This document shows positions 22,501 to 33,017 of a DNA stretch of 64,000 nucleotides, piece after piece; position 1 is the stretch's first letter; each line of letters begins with the position of its first letter. The position numbers and the translations under genes are program-made. Below the pieces are notes generated by a model. The model did not search any database, was not told the DNA's origin, and was given only the letters and a program-made list of their open reading frames with translations. This DNA is from Porites lobata (Eukaryota > Cnidaria > Anthozoa > Scleractinia > Poritidae), in assembly GCA_942486035.1 (NCBI GenBank), contig CALNXK010000550.1:1-64000 (forward strand), given 5' to 3'.

Positions 22501-22633
22501 AATGCAGGTATTTGCAGAACTTCATAGGGTGCCAACGTTTATTTCAGTTTTCCGTGTTATTCAGTCAGGCCTCCGATAAATGGAGTTCGTCTGAATTTAC
22601 CTTTTCATTTTTTTTTTTTTTTTTCTCACGCAG

Positions 22634-23470
22634 ATTTATCCAGATGGGCAGTCACTTTCGGAATCGTGCGACCTAAATACTTTGCAATCAATGCTAGATC
22701 CGGGCGAAGCTTCGAAAAATCAACTTAACATCAATACGTATAAGAACGAAGTTTCGAAATCATTTCTTGGAGAGGGGGACCGGTTGACGGTGGTTGCGTT
22801 CGACAAATCTAACGGTACTCCATGTGCTATCGCCATGTTCAAGAAGAACACCTATGACCCTTCTTTAATGGAACCTCTACCCTTATTACAAATTCACAGC
22901 GACATCTTGCAGACAACCCGTAAAACTATTTGGGAATTAAGTTATTGTATTCGAAGCGTCGATAAGAAAGGAAAATGTCTAGGAGACATCTGCATCGCAA
23001 CAGGTTTAGAAGCGCTGCATAATCTAAATTTAAACGCGCGACGCCAATCTACCGTGAACGTATGGCTTCAATTAGCAGGCTGTTTTAAGAATAAATCGGC
23101 TCTAGGTCTTTATTTGTCGTACGGATTTGAAGTCGTCGCAATGTACCTTGGCTCCGTTTTAATGATCCTTAAAGGTTTAGATAATGTTTCGATCGATCGA
23201 GCAGTTCGCCTCGTGACACAGAAAACCGAAGCCACCTATTTACTACCAGTGTTAAAAGAAAGAGCCGATTTTCGCGTAAGTTCACCTGCCCACCAAACTC
23301 CAACTGTCCCCGCGGAAGAATCTGACGTCGCAGCCTCGCAAAGCAGTACCATTACACAGGCCAGTGGTTCAACAGATGCTGCTGGGGAAATGTCTCAGGT
23401 AAAAAGACGCATCATAAATTCGTTACAACTTTCCCGTGGAAACAGCCTAAAGGTTCCCGTTTACAGTTAG
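22634..23470 (+). CDS. GNAT-like gene, exon 2 (acetyltransferase-like domain; short isoform ends here)
   Basis: The exon follows a T-rich tract and CACGCAG acceptor. Spliced to exon 1 and read to the stop at 23468-23470 it gives 295 residues. The core resembles a GNAT N-acetyltransferase fold: strands such as DRLTVVAFD and PCAIAMFK, a WELSYCIRS strand, KGKCLGDICIATGLEAL where the acetyl-CoA loop and helix are expected, and NKSALGLYLSYGFEVVAM matching the typical N..A..LY..GF motif. The acetyl-CoA P-loop is degenerate, so activity is uncertain. A donor CAG/GTAAAA at 23399 allows splicing in phase 0 to exon 3 at 23907, replacing the last 23 residues. An AATAAA at 23781 suits the unspliced short form. 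GNAT assignment is by motif resemblance only. Confidence 0.6.
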   Translation: MYPDGQSLSESCDLNTLQSMLDPGEASKNQLNINTYKNEVSKSFLGEGDRLTVVAFDKSNGTPCAIAMFKKNTYDPSLMEPLPLLQIHSDILQTTRKTIWELSYCIRSVDKKGKCLGDICIATGLEALHNLNLNARRQSTVNVWLQLAGCFKNKSALGLYLSYGFEVVAMYLGSVLMILKGLDNVSIDRAVRLVTQKTEATYLLPVLKERADFRVSSPAHQTPTVPAEESDVAASQSSTITQASGSTDAAGEMSQVKRRIINSLQLSRGNSLKVPVYS

Positions 23471-23780
23471 GTGCCAGGATTAGGCCCTTTTAAAATTTCT
23501 TTTTTCTGTCACATTCATGATAATTGTAGAACCTTTTTCAGCGGCGCTAACCTCAACTTTGATCACAAAACGTATTGTTTCACGACACAGATAAATAACC
23601 CATTTTATCTTACATTGTACTCACTATCTTTCCTCTACAGCTAATTTTGGAAATCAGCGCAGACAACTAACTAATCTGTAGGTTGCGGAGCCCGCAATAC
23701 ACGATTTCCAATAACAATAATATTCAATTCAGGTTCCTTGCGATGGTGTGTTTGTCATTATTCTCTTCAAAACAATGTAT

Positions 23781-23786
23781 AATAAA
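23781..23786 (+). terminator. Candidate polyadenylation signal for the short isoform
   Basis: AATAAA 311 bp after the exon 2 stop and inside intron 2 of the long form. This is the expected position for intronic alternative polyadenylation. Confidence 0.4.
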
Positions 23787-23906
23787 ACAATCATTTCATT
23801 CGGTTTTTCTGATATCCTAATTAAATAATCGAATAATTGTTTAATATAGGAAAGTCCTTATCACCGTCATATGTCTTAAAGTTGTTTCTCTCTGCCACCT
23901 TTCCAG

Positions 23907-25241
23907 GAAATGGAATCTCCAGCGGAAGACGATGACGACAGCGATGAGGAAGCTACACCTACACAGGACCGTGGGAGTGAAGGGGCAGGTACCCACGCTG
24001 CAGACGAAGAAACTCTACCAAAATCCATTCGGTTGGCTACAGGATGTCGGACAAGCGCAGATTTCGCATTATATGTTTCTAATCTAAAATTTCGTACTTT
24101 CATAGAGTCCGCTCGATGCGAGAATTCATTATCAATTAGGCCTTCAATTTCAGATTCCACGGAAGCCGCTATGATTGAAAATATTTCTTCGATGATAATG
24201 CATCTAAGCGATCTGGAGACCTATCATGTCTTTTTTTACAAAATTTACAAATTGCGAAGCAAATCGATGTTTTAGGACGCTCACGAAACATGCATTGTCT
24301 GAGCGTGGCTTTTGATCTTGCTAACAATCGCAGAATCCACCTAAGCTACAACTACCTCAGAGAACTACTGACACTCTCATGGGCTGTTTACCGCTTTCCA
24401 GTTTTAAAACAAGTCGATCTAACCTGGAGGCATGCCTTGCGCGTAATTCCCGAAGTCGCCTCGTTTTTGGACAACAAAATCATCAACGACGATTACCTTC
24501 TCCCTTCGAATGTCCGCACAGCGCAAGATAGCCGTTACGAATCTGCTTATCTGCGATTATGTCTGCAATATCCTCCTGATGAAAGTTTAGGGGACGGGGA
24601 CGGGCTACCGAGTTTAAAAATAACTCAACTTCACGGTTTTTTTTTGTTCAAGATGAACCATGCCGAGACGAATCAATGAAGAAGGTCGTGGGCAATCAAT
24701 ATCCCGAGGAACTTCGTATTTTTCATGGTGCTCCGACAACCTTAGTAGAGAAAAGAAGTCGGCTTTTAGGATACGACACGCAAGAAGCACCGCGCGAGCC
24801 GCGACGAAGTGACTGCGATGTAGACCAAAGGTATTGGCGAGAGGGGCGCGATTTTTTAGAAACGCAACTCCGTGAAATAAGAGGTCCAATTCCATCGATA
24901 ACGCACAAATTCTCGCTGACTGCTACGGAGTCGACTTGTATGACCGATTATTAGTAGATATTCGATCGGTTTTCGACAGCCAAAACCCTCCTTCAAATAT
25001 TCAGCCGTCTCTGGGAAGGTTCGAGATAGCATCTCGTGCACTCGCAACAGGCTACGCTTTTCCAACTCCTCGCTACTTTTACAATGAGGAGTTAAATGCA
25101 GCTTTTCAAACAGCAATCAGAGAAAGACGCGGGGCGTTTGGCGAGGAGGCTCCGTTTGTAAACCCTCTTGTATGCAGAAAAGCGCGATACGATCTAGAGA
25201 AGAGAAAACAGCGACAAAGAAGGCATGCCTACACGGAGTAA
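23907..25241 (+). pseudogene. GNAT-like gene, long C-terminal exon 3 with three apparent frameshifts
   Basis: The acceptor CCACCTTTCCAG ends at 23906; the exon continues exon 2 in phase 0 with an acidic linker (EDDDDSDEEA) and then a globular region I do not recognise. Coding-like sequence passes through three frames: frame one ends at 24275, frame two is open from 24179 to 24679, frame three leads to the stop at 24954, and the original frame is open again from 24876 to 25241. Every step is a -1 shift. The first two fall at or near T-runs (T7 at 24231-24237, T9 at 24637-24645); the third lies in 24876-24951. The C-terminus is basic (EKRKQRQRR). If intact the long protein would be about 716 residues. 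Either the gene is decaying or homopolymers are miscalled; programmed frameshifting at three sites is unlikely. Confidence 0.5.
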
Positions 25242-26900
25242 ACGGGCACATTTAGTACATGCAGCTAACTTTCTCTTAAGGTTAGCCTCTCTAAGACGGA
25301 CAAATTAGAGAGATTAAGAGTCACGTTTAGGGTAGACGGCAAACGTGAATTTTCGCCACATGACCAAGTTTTCCCCTTACTTGACTTTGACTGTTCTTTT
25401 CCTATACAATAAGCAGTTTGCGGTTATTTTCATTCAGAGCTGCTTTATCTTTTTTATTTGCTTCTTTCCTATTTTGAGAATTCCCCTCAACTTTGGTCTG
25501 CCGCTTGCGGTGCGCCGTGAATGTGACTCCTAATCTCCCTATTACCTTAGTCTTTACCGCTTATTTTCAGTGAGTTAAAAGAAAACAAACTTTTTATATG
25601 ACAGTCAAAGGACACTTCGATTTCCAGTTTTAAAGTTTGGATTTGTCCGTCATACATGGTCGACTGTAGCTCAAATTGTAGAAAACAATCTTCATCGCGT
25701 TGGAGAATGCAAGAGCTAGAAGGAAAAACCCTGCATTTCGACAGGTATGCAGCATATAAAGTCATTTTAAATGCTATCTATTTCAAGTAGGATATAAGCG
25801 TTTGATTTCAATTAATTATTTTCTTTTGTTATCTCTTTTCGCAGGAAGAATCATTTTTTTCCGGGAAGCTTTTTGCTCAAAATTCTTACTTCTCTTTACG
25901 AACCTCTCTTTGAATAATTTATACTTACGCATCGTTTCGGAAAATATTCTACATCTCAATTTCTTTGTTATCTTTTTTCAATTTGCGGTCAAACTTGTAA
26001 ACTTCGCAAATATTTCGCAAGTGCGTTTATCACGTTCTGAGTAGCTGCCCCTGGGTCATCGAGGATGAAAAAGCACCACATAACAATTCAAGAAATGGTT
26101 GTATATTTTTCGGTCGTTTTCCCGTTAAACCTTTCAAAAAGAGAGTCATTTTACAGCACGGTTTATATCTCGTTTGGTTGAGTTTTAACGTTCATATTTT
26201 AACAGAAAATACTTAAAAAGAATAAAAAATTAGATAGTTTTAAGCATGCAAAATTAACGCGCTAGTTTTAGGACACCTTGCGTTTCTTACCTTAATTACT
26301 TACCCTACTTCTTTAGAGTTTTATCTTTATTCTCCTCGCGAGGTTTTGCGAGTGACGGACTGTTAGATTGAAAATAATTATTATCGTCAAACATAAGCAC
26401 GACGCGAGTAATAAAAGCTATCTTCAGAGGTCTCCAGTACAATTTCTAAAAGGCTGAACAAGAGACATAAACTTGGAAATGATGAAGCGAAGCCGGTAGG
26501 GAAAACAAAGACGAGTATAACGATAACAAAAGGACCGTGAGTCGCACAAAGAGCTGGTAATGGCCTGTTGCGCATGTTTCATGTATCCCATTATTGATTA
26601 AGGAGACAGTAATCGCTGGTAATACAAATGAAATACAGCAACTTATCTTAAACAAGTTTTTATTCTTCGTTTTGCAATGTACACTTTTAATTCCCATAAA
26701 CATTACTCTGTGTTTGTAAACAACAGATAATTTTACATACTTTTTATGTAAATGTACAAAATGTTTTAAAGTTGCATAAAACGGGTCCTTAAAATTCCAC
26801 AGGTGACAAGACTCATCTTGGCGACGACATACATTTTTGCATTTCTTTCAGTGATTTTTTTTCCCCTTGTAAGGGTATATATTTGTAATATTATTTTTTC
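25242..26900. other. AT-rich stretch without a recognised gene
   Basis: Only short, low-complexity or hydrophobic fortuitous frames occur (for example 25345-25533 plus and 25802-26044 plus). No splice-consistent exons, RNA genes or clear repeats were found. It separates the GNAT-like gene from the cassette array. Confidence 0.5.
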
Positions 26901-26904
26901 GTAG

Positions 26905-27136
26905 AAATAATTTAGGTCCAACGATCGCCGGGACGACCAAAGGCCACCATTGTGATGAAGAAAGGACTCTGAGTGTAACCAATCACAGAGCTGTTTTCAA
27001 ATGCGGAAAAGACGAACTATGGAAAAGACACAGGGACGTGAAAATAACTGTTCAGCCCGAGCACGAAGACCTATTCAAGCAGGCGGTTTATAGAGAGATA
27101 AGGCCAATGCGCTCAACAGTCCGAGGCAAAGTAATT
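26905..27136 (+). CDS. Cassette A, copy 1: candidate internal exon
   Basis: 232-nt open segment bounded by a T-rich tract plus CGTAG acceptor and a GTAAGT donor. It enters in phase 2 and leaves in phase 0. It encodes about 77 residues with charged and Cys/His content (GHHCDEE, FKCGKDELWKRH, QPEHEDLF). Not recognised. Reading through the donor meets a stop within five codons (VSDI), which favours splicing. Differences from copy 2 are mostly amino-acid changing, so strong purifying selection is not evident. Confidence 0.45.
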
Positions 27137-27413
27137 GTAAGTGACATTTAATGGTTTAAACAGCAGCTAGAAACCAGTTGTTGAGAAATTAATTCCCTTG
27201 GAAATGATACTAGATTAACGAGACAATTACGTTCACTTGAAAAATATACAGATTTTTGAGCGTTTTTTTATTCTTACAATTTCGTTTCCTTTTTGTAATA
27301 TACATGTCTAATTTTTATAACAATTATTCCGTATTTGTAAACTACACAACCTCATTTTTCTTAAGTATAACTTCTATTTATGTACAATTATTTTTGTTTC
27401 TCACGGGTTCAAG

Positions 27414-27624
27414 GTGACTCCTTTAAAAGAATCAAGTGCGTCAATCATCCAAATAAAGATTGAGCTGCACCTATTGGGGAAATTTACATAGACGGTACTA
27501 AAAAAATGTTGACGACCGTCATGATTAAAAGGACCTTTTTTGGGCCTCTAGTACTACAGGAAATAAAGGAACTCGTCATTGCTAAATACCAAAAGACATG
27601 GTCCTGAAATGGTATAACTATTGA
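27414..27624 (+). pseudogene. Module B1, copy 1 (frameshifted)
   Basis: Homologous to B1 at 29232 but lacking one base (AAAGATTGAGC against AAAGATTGGAGC), which breaks the frame early. It retains the module's core GAAATTTACATAGACGG and the tail GGTATAACTATT. Confidence 0.55.
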
Positions 27625-27862
27625 AGGAAATGGTAAAGCCACTAAATAGGAAAATGCTTCATGTCAGTTAATGTCAATGTTAAGGAACTGTTTATTACTG
27701 AGGTATAGAGTTGATCCTAAACTACTGGCTGAGCTTCACGGTAACACTAACAAATCCTATGTTCTGTCTAAAGTTAAACAAGGACTACCGTAGGCTGACT
27801 GAACTGGGTCTCTGCCACTTGCTCTTACACCGAGGTAAACCCTTTGTTTTGATAAGTTCGTG

Positions 27863-28069
27863 ATGTCTCGTTTGGAGAATGCTTATCTTTATATCATACA
27901 GAAAAAAATCGGTGCAGGACCTATTGGGGAAATGTACATGAACTGTACTGAACAGGTATATGTTGTCAGACAGAGGGACTTTTTCGGGCCGTTGATACCT
28001 CAGGAGATTGAGGAGCTTGTCATGGCGAAATACCGAAAGGACATGTTCCTGAAATGGTATAACTATTAA
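27863..28069 (+). CDS. Module B2, copy 1 (68-aa open module)
   Basis: ATG-initiated frame (MSRLENAYLYIIQKK...) with the module core GAGPIGEMYMN, QVYVVRQRDFFGPLIPQEI and a C-terminal KWYNY. The family is not recognised. It could be an alternative exon of a cassette A gene or a small duplicated gene; the B2 copy at 29682 keeps the frame open and the copy at 31156 does not. Confidence 0.4.
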   Translation: MSRLENAYLYIIQKKIGAGPIGEMYMNCTEQVYVVRQRDFFGPLIPQEIEELVMAKYRKDMFLKWYNY

Positions 28070-28111
28070 ATTAAATAGTAGAGTCATTAAATAGGAAAAT
28101 GCTTCACTTTA

Positions 28112-28240
28112 GTTCAAACCTAGGTGAAATATATATGAACAGCATGGAACAGGTGTACCTTGTGAGACAGAGGGACTTTTTCGGGCCGTTCATACCACAA
28201 GAGATTAAGGAACTTGTCATAGCAAAATACCGAAAGGAAA
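28112..28240 (+). pseudogene. Module B3, copy 1 (5'-truncated)
   Basis: Begins within the module (GAAATATATATGAACAGC...) and lacks the N-terminal part and the KWYNY tail. It shares DFFGP and the E(I/L)xELVIAKYRK stretch with B2. Copy 2 is at 29931-30059. Confidence 0.5.
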
Positions 28241-28493
28241 TAAGTCATTAAATAGGAAAATGCTTCACTCTAGTTCAAAAAACGTTATAGTTATATCCCC
28301 GTAAGTCTTTGCCAGTATCTAATTGAAAAACTCTCGCTTTAGCTGTTGCTTTGTTTTTTGTGTGTAAATTTACAAGTAATACAGCTTCCCTTTTTATTAT
28401 ACAGTTTACAGTTTAAACAAGGACTAGACTGAGTGAACTGGGTCTATGCCACTTAATCTGTTCTTACACCTAGGTAAACCCTTTGTTTTGACA

Positions 28494-28577
28494 AGTTCGT
28501 GATGACTCGTTTGGTGAATGCTTCCCTTTATATTACACAGATAAAAAATGCTTCAGGAACTATTGGAAAAAAATAGA
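28494..28577 (+). pseudogene. Module B4, copy 1 (degenerate)
   Basis: Starts like B2 (GATGACTCGTTTGGTGAATG) but runs into a stop shortly after CAGGAACTATTGG. Equivalent remnants lie at about 30310 and 31791. Confidence 0.5.
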
Positions 28578-28723
28578 AAAAACAATGCATAAGTATGTGT
28601 CTCGTGCGTAGCAGAAATTAAGTGTAACGTTTTCGTAATTAACAGAAATGAGATTTTACACTTACCATTATGCTCTCAAGGCTTCCTTTCTGTGGTATTG
28701 ACAACAATGACTATTTTTCGTAG

Positions 28724-28955
28724 AAATAATTGGGGTCCAACGATCGCCGGGACGACCAAAGGCCACCATTGTGATGAAGAAAGGACTCTGAGTGTAATAA
28801 ATCACAGAGCTGCTTTCAAATGCAAAAAAGAAGAACTATGGAAAAGACACAGGGACGTGATAATAACTGTTCAGCCCGAGCACGAAGACCTATTCAAGCA
28901 GGCGGTTTATAGAGAGATAAGGCCAATGCGCTCAACAGTCCGAGGCAAAGTAATT
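28724..28955 (+). CDS. Cassette A, copy 2: candidate exon
   Basis: Same 232-nt structure, acceptor and donor as copy 1, fully open. An upstream in-frame ATG (ATGACTATTTTTCGTAG) lets it also be read as a small ORF. Replacements relative to copy 1 include Val-to-Ala, Gly-to-Lys, Asp-to-Glu and Lys-to-Ile. Confidence 0.45.
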
Positions 28956-29231
28956 GTAAGTGACATTTAATGGTTTAAACAGCAGCTAGAAGCCAGTTGT
29001 TGAGAAATTAATTCCCTTGGAAATGATACTAGATTAACGAGACAATTACGTTCACTTGAAAAATATACAGATTTTTGAGCGTTTTTTATTCCTACAATTT
29101 CGTTTCCTTTTTGTAATATACATGTCTAATTTTTATAACAATTATTCCGTATTTGTAAACTACACAACCTCATTTTTCTTAAGTATAACTTCTATTTATG
29201 TACAATTATTTTTGTTTCTGAAAGGTTCAAG

Positions 29232-29444
29232 GTGACTCCCTTAAAAGATTCAAGCGCTTGGATCATACAGATAAAGATTGGAGCTGCACCTATTGGGGAA
29301 ATTTACATAGACGGTACAAAAGAAATGTTGACGACCGTCATGATTAAAAGGACCTTTTTTGGGCCTCTAGTACTACAGGAAATAAAGGAACTCGTCATTG
29401 CTAAATACCAAAAGACATGGTCCTGAAATGGTATAACTATTGAA
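29232..29444 (+). CDS. Module B1, copy 2 (open)
   Basis: Open frame of about 64 residues with IKIGAAPIGEIYIDGTKEM and TFFGPLVLQEIKELVIAKY, homologous to B2. The upstream TTTTTGTTTCTGAAAGGTTCAAG could act as an acceptor. Function unknown. Confidence 0.4.
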
Positions 29445-29681
29445 GGAAATGGTAAAGCCACTAAATAGGAAAATGCTTCATGTCAGTTAATGTCAATGTT
29501 AAGGAACTGTTTATTACTGAGGTATAGAGTTGATCCTAAACTACTGGCTGAGCTTCATGGTAACACTAACAAATCCTATGTTCTGTCTAAAGTTAAACAA
29601 GGACTACCGTAGGCTGACTGAACTGGGTCTCTGCCACTTGCTCTTACACCGAGGTAAACCCTTTGTTTTGATAAGTTCGTG

Positions 29682-29888
29682 ATGTCTCGTTTGGAGAATG
29701 CTTATCTTTATATCATACAGAAAAAAATCGGTGCAGGACCTATTGGGGAAATATACATGAACTCTACTGAACAGGTATATGTTGTCAGACAGAGGGACTT
29801 TTTCGGGCCGTTGATACCTCAGGAGATTGAGGAGCTTGTCATGGCGAAATACCGAAAGGACATGTTCCTGAAATGGTATAACTATTAA
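29682..29888 (+). CDS. Module B2, copy 2 (open)
   Basis: Nearly identical to the copy at 27863, differing at only a few residues (GEIYMNS against GEMYMNC). The open frame is retained. Confidence 0.4.
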   Translation: MSRLENAYLYIIQKKIGAGPIGEIYMNSTEQVYVVRQRDFFGPLIPQEIEELVMAKYRKDMFLKWYNY

Positions 29889-30541
29889 ATTAAATAGTAG
29901 AGTCATTAAATAGGAAAATGCTTCACTTTAGTTCAAACCTAGGTGAAATATATATGAACAGCATGGAACAGGTGTACCTTGTGAGACAGACGGACTTTTT
30001 CGGGCCGTTCATACCACAAGAGATCAAGGAACTTGTCATAGCCAAATACCGAAAGGAAATAAGTCATTAAATAGGAAAATGCTTCACTCTAGTTCAAAAA
30101 ACGTTATAGTTATATCCCCGTAAGTCTTTGCCAGTATCTAATTGAAAAACTCTCGCTTTAGCTGTTGCTTTTTTTTGTGTGTAAATTTACAAGTAATACA
30201 GCTTCCCTTTTTATTATACAGTTTACAGTTTAAACAAGGACTAGACTGAGTGAACTGGGTCTATGCCACTTAATCTGTTCTTACACCTAGGTAAACCCTT
30301 TGTTTTGACAAGTTCGTGATGACTCGTTTGGTGAATGCTTCCCTTTATATTACACAGATAAAAAATGCTTCAGGAACTATTGGAAAAAAAATAGAAAAAA
30401 CAATGCATAAGTATGTGTCTCGTGCGTAGCAGAAATTAAGTGTAACGTTTTCGTAATTAACAGAAATGAGATTTTACACTTACCATTATGCTCTCAAGGC
30501 TTCCTTTCTGTGGTATTGACAACAATGACTATTTTTCGTAG

Positions 30542-30777
30542 AAATAATTGGGGTCCAACGATCGCCGGGACGACCAAAGGCCACCATTGTGATGAAGAAA
30601 GGACTCTGAGTGTAATAAATCACAGAGCTGCTTTCAAATGCAAAAAAAAAAGAAGAACTATGGAAAAGACACAGGGACGTGATAATAACTGTTCAGCCCG
30701 AGCACGAAGACCTATTCAAGCAGGCGGTTTTTAGAGAGATAAGGCCAATGCGCTCAACAGTCCGAGGCAAAGTAATT
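30542..30777 (+). pseudogene. Cassette A, copy 3 (frameshifted by an A-run)
   Basis: The A-run after TGC is 10 bases here against 6 in copy 2 (+4, net +1), and the exon is 236 nt, so the frame is lost after about 40 residues. Splice sites are unchanged. It is the last A cassette of the array. Confidence 0.55.
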
Positions 30778-31155
30778 GTAAGTGACATTTAATGGTTTAA
30801 ACAGCAGCTAGAAGCCAGTTGTTGAGAAATTAATTCCCTTGGAAATGATACTAGATTAACGAGACAATTACGTTCACTGAAAAAAAATATACAGATTTTT
30901 TGAGCGTTTAGTATTCCTACAATTTCTTTTCCTTTTTGTAATATACATGTCTAATTTTTATAACAATTATTCCGTATTTGTAAACTACACACAACCTCAT
31001 TTTTCTTAAGTATAACTTCTATTTATGTACAATCATTTTTCTACTATGACATATTGAATTTAAAGCTAACATTCAAGTGAATAGTTTAGTGCAACAATCC
31101 TTTTATATTTTTCGCAAATTACATATGTTCTTACACTGAGATGAAGAAAATATCG

Positions 31156-31370
31156 AGATGACTCGATTGCAGGACTCTAAGGCTATATTTTTATATTTTT
31201 CAAAAAAAAATGGGTGCAGTACCAATAGGTGAAACCTATATGAACAGTACCGAACAGGTATATGTTGTCAGACAGAGGGACTTTCGGGCCGTTGATACCT
31301 CAGGAGATTGAGGAGCTTGTCATAGCGAAATACCGAAAGGACATGTTCCTGAAATGGTATAACTATTAAA
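31156..31370 (+). pseudogene. Module B2, copy 3 (decayed)
   Basis: Matches B2 from GGTGCAGTACC onward to GGTATAACTATTAA but has GGGACTTTCGGG where others have GGGACTTTTTCGGG, a 2-base loss that breaks the frame. The upstream 31040-31155 is unrelated to the other units. Confidence 0.6.
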
Positions 31371-32009
31371 TTAAATGGTAAAGTCATTAAATAGGAAAAT
31401 GCTTCAATCTAGTCAAAAAAAAGGTCATACTTATTTCTCCATAAGTCATTGACAGTATCTAATTGAAAAACTCTCGCTTTAGCTGTTGCTTTGGAAAATG
31501 CTTCAGTCTGTGACGCATTTCAATTCTTTGTTGCATGTGAATCATGTAATTTTAAAAGCATTAAACAAGAAAACATGAAAAACAAAGTAAAAAAAGTTAT
31601 AGTTATATCACCATAGTAAAGTCAAGTCTCGCTTTAGCTGTTGCTTTTTTTTTTTTGTGTGTAAATTTACAAGTAATACAACTTCCCTTTTTATTATACA
31701 GTCTACAGTTTAAACAAAGACTAGACTGAGTGAACTGGGTCTATGCCACTTAATCTGTTCTTACACCGAGGTAAACCCTTTGTTTTAACAGGTTCGTGAT
31801 GACTCGTTTGGTGAATGCTTCCCTTTACATTACACAGTCAAAAAAAATGCTTTAGGAACTATTGGAAAAAAAGAAAAAAACAATGCATAAGTATGTGTCT
31901 CGTGCGTAACAGAAATTACGTGACACGTTTTCGTAATTAACAGAAATGAGATTTTACACTTACCATTAAGTTCTCAAGGCTTCCCTTCTGTGGTATTGAC
32001 AACAATGAC

Positions 32010-33017
32010 GTCGCCGAGACAACAAAAACGTGATATTTTCTTCACTAAAAGCTGGGTAATATGTCTTAATAATAGTCTATTACTGTATTTATGTGAATGG
32101 TAATCAGGGACCCGTAAGGGTTGATTTCTAGTGTCGCGTAATTTTGGCGTGTACACGTGCGTAAAATTTACGTTCGCAAATAACACAGAGGCAATGCGTG
32201 AAAGGTCGCTCGTAGGCGTAAACGTTGAACCTCGCTAAACTTCTCCTTTACGCTCGGCACCTTTGCCTCTGTTTTATTTACGTGCGTTAACGTGCGTAGC
32301 CAGAAACGTGTCATGGCTTTTCGATTACTCAAAAGAAGATACCAAATATAGCCAAATGATTATAGTAAATTCTTTCTTAACAAGTTTTATCAAAAGAAAC
32401 TACTAAGAAATGTTTTAAAAGGTTGAGTCGTTTATTGGTTTAATTTTAGAGGGATTAAATACAAACATTTTAACTGGAAGTTTACCTCATACGTCTACTT
32501 TAAATTAGGGAAAATTATACCGTCGAAACACTATCAACATCAACTGAATATTAAAGAGGATGCATGGGGAAACGACCAAATAATTTACAACCGTACATTA
32601 TCTCCTGCTTGAATGGGAAAGGATACAGAGGCTTTCCTTCTATCCGCCAGCAAATATTTGAAGGCTAAAGGGGATTTTCTGTTTGTCCTATACTGAAGAC
32701 AACCGTTTGTTGAACGTCTTTCGATCATTATTTTGATTACTCTGAACTGAGATCGACTTGATTTAGATAGCTCAGAATAAAAGGTCTTTAAAAAAAAAAT
32801 TCCCATAATCGCTTATGTACATTTGCCATAACTCTGTTAGTAATTAGCAAATGTTTTACCGCGCGACATTAGGACGCAAAAGAAAGAAAGACCTCGAAAT
32901 CACAAGCATACAAATAATCACAGCCGATTCCTCAAGTGACTGCCTATAAAAATCCTACTTCATTTAAGGTTTGTAAACCTAATATGAATCATAACCCCTT
33001 AAAAAGTAAAGGTAAGA
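32010..33017. other. Non-coding stretch with a diverged inverted repeat
   Basis: No gene recognised. About 28-bp imperfect arms (32166-32194 and 32263-32291) contain ACACAGAGGCAA / TTGCCTCTGTTT and face each other across 68 nt. This may be a MITE or foldback element; the flanking ACGTGCGT motifs are also mirrored. Confidence 0.45.

Larger units (their letters stand above)
26901..32009 (+). repeat. Nested tandem array of exon-like cassettes (1818-bp period)
   Basis: Three copies of an order A-B1-B2-B3-B4. A cassettes start at 26905, 28724 and 30542 (offsets 1818-1819). B1 copies are at 27414 and 29232; B2 at 27863, 29682 and about 31156; B3 at 28112 and 29931; degenerate B4 at about 28494, 30310 and 31791. 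The third unit lacks B1 and B3 and diverges after about 31040. B modules are homologous to one another, including their 3' flank (AAATAGGAAAATGCTTCA), so the 1818-bp unit itself arose by smaller duplications. The array ends at ACAACAATGAC (32009), the segment that precedes the A cassette in earlier units. Confidence 0.9.

Noticed and set aside
24231..24237. Programmed -1 frameshift at the T-run followed by A
   Set aside because: The TTTTTTA heptamer is not in the register needed for slippage from the upstream frame, and two further shifts occur in the same exon. Indels are the simpler explanation.
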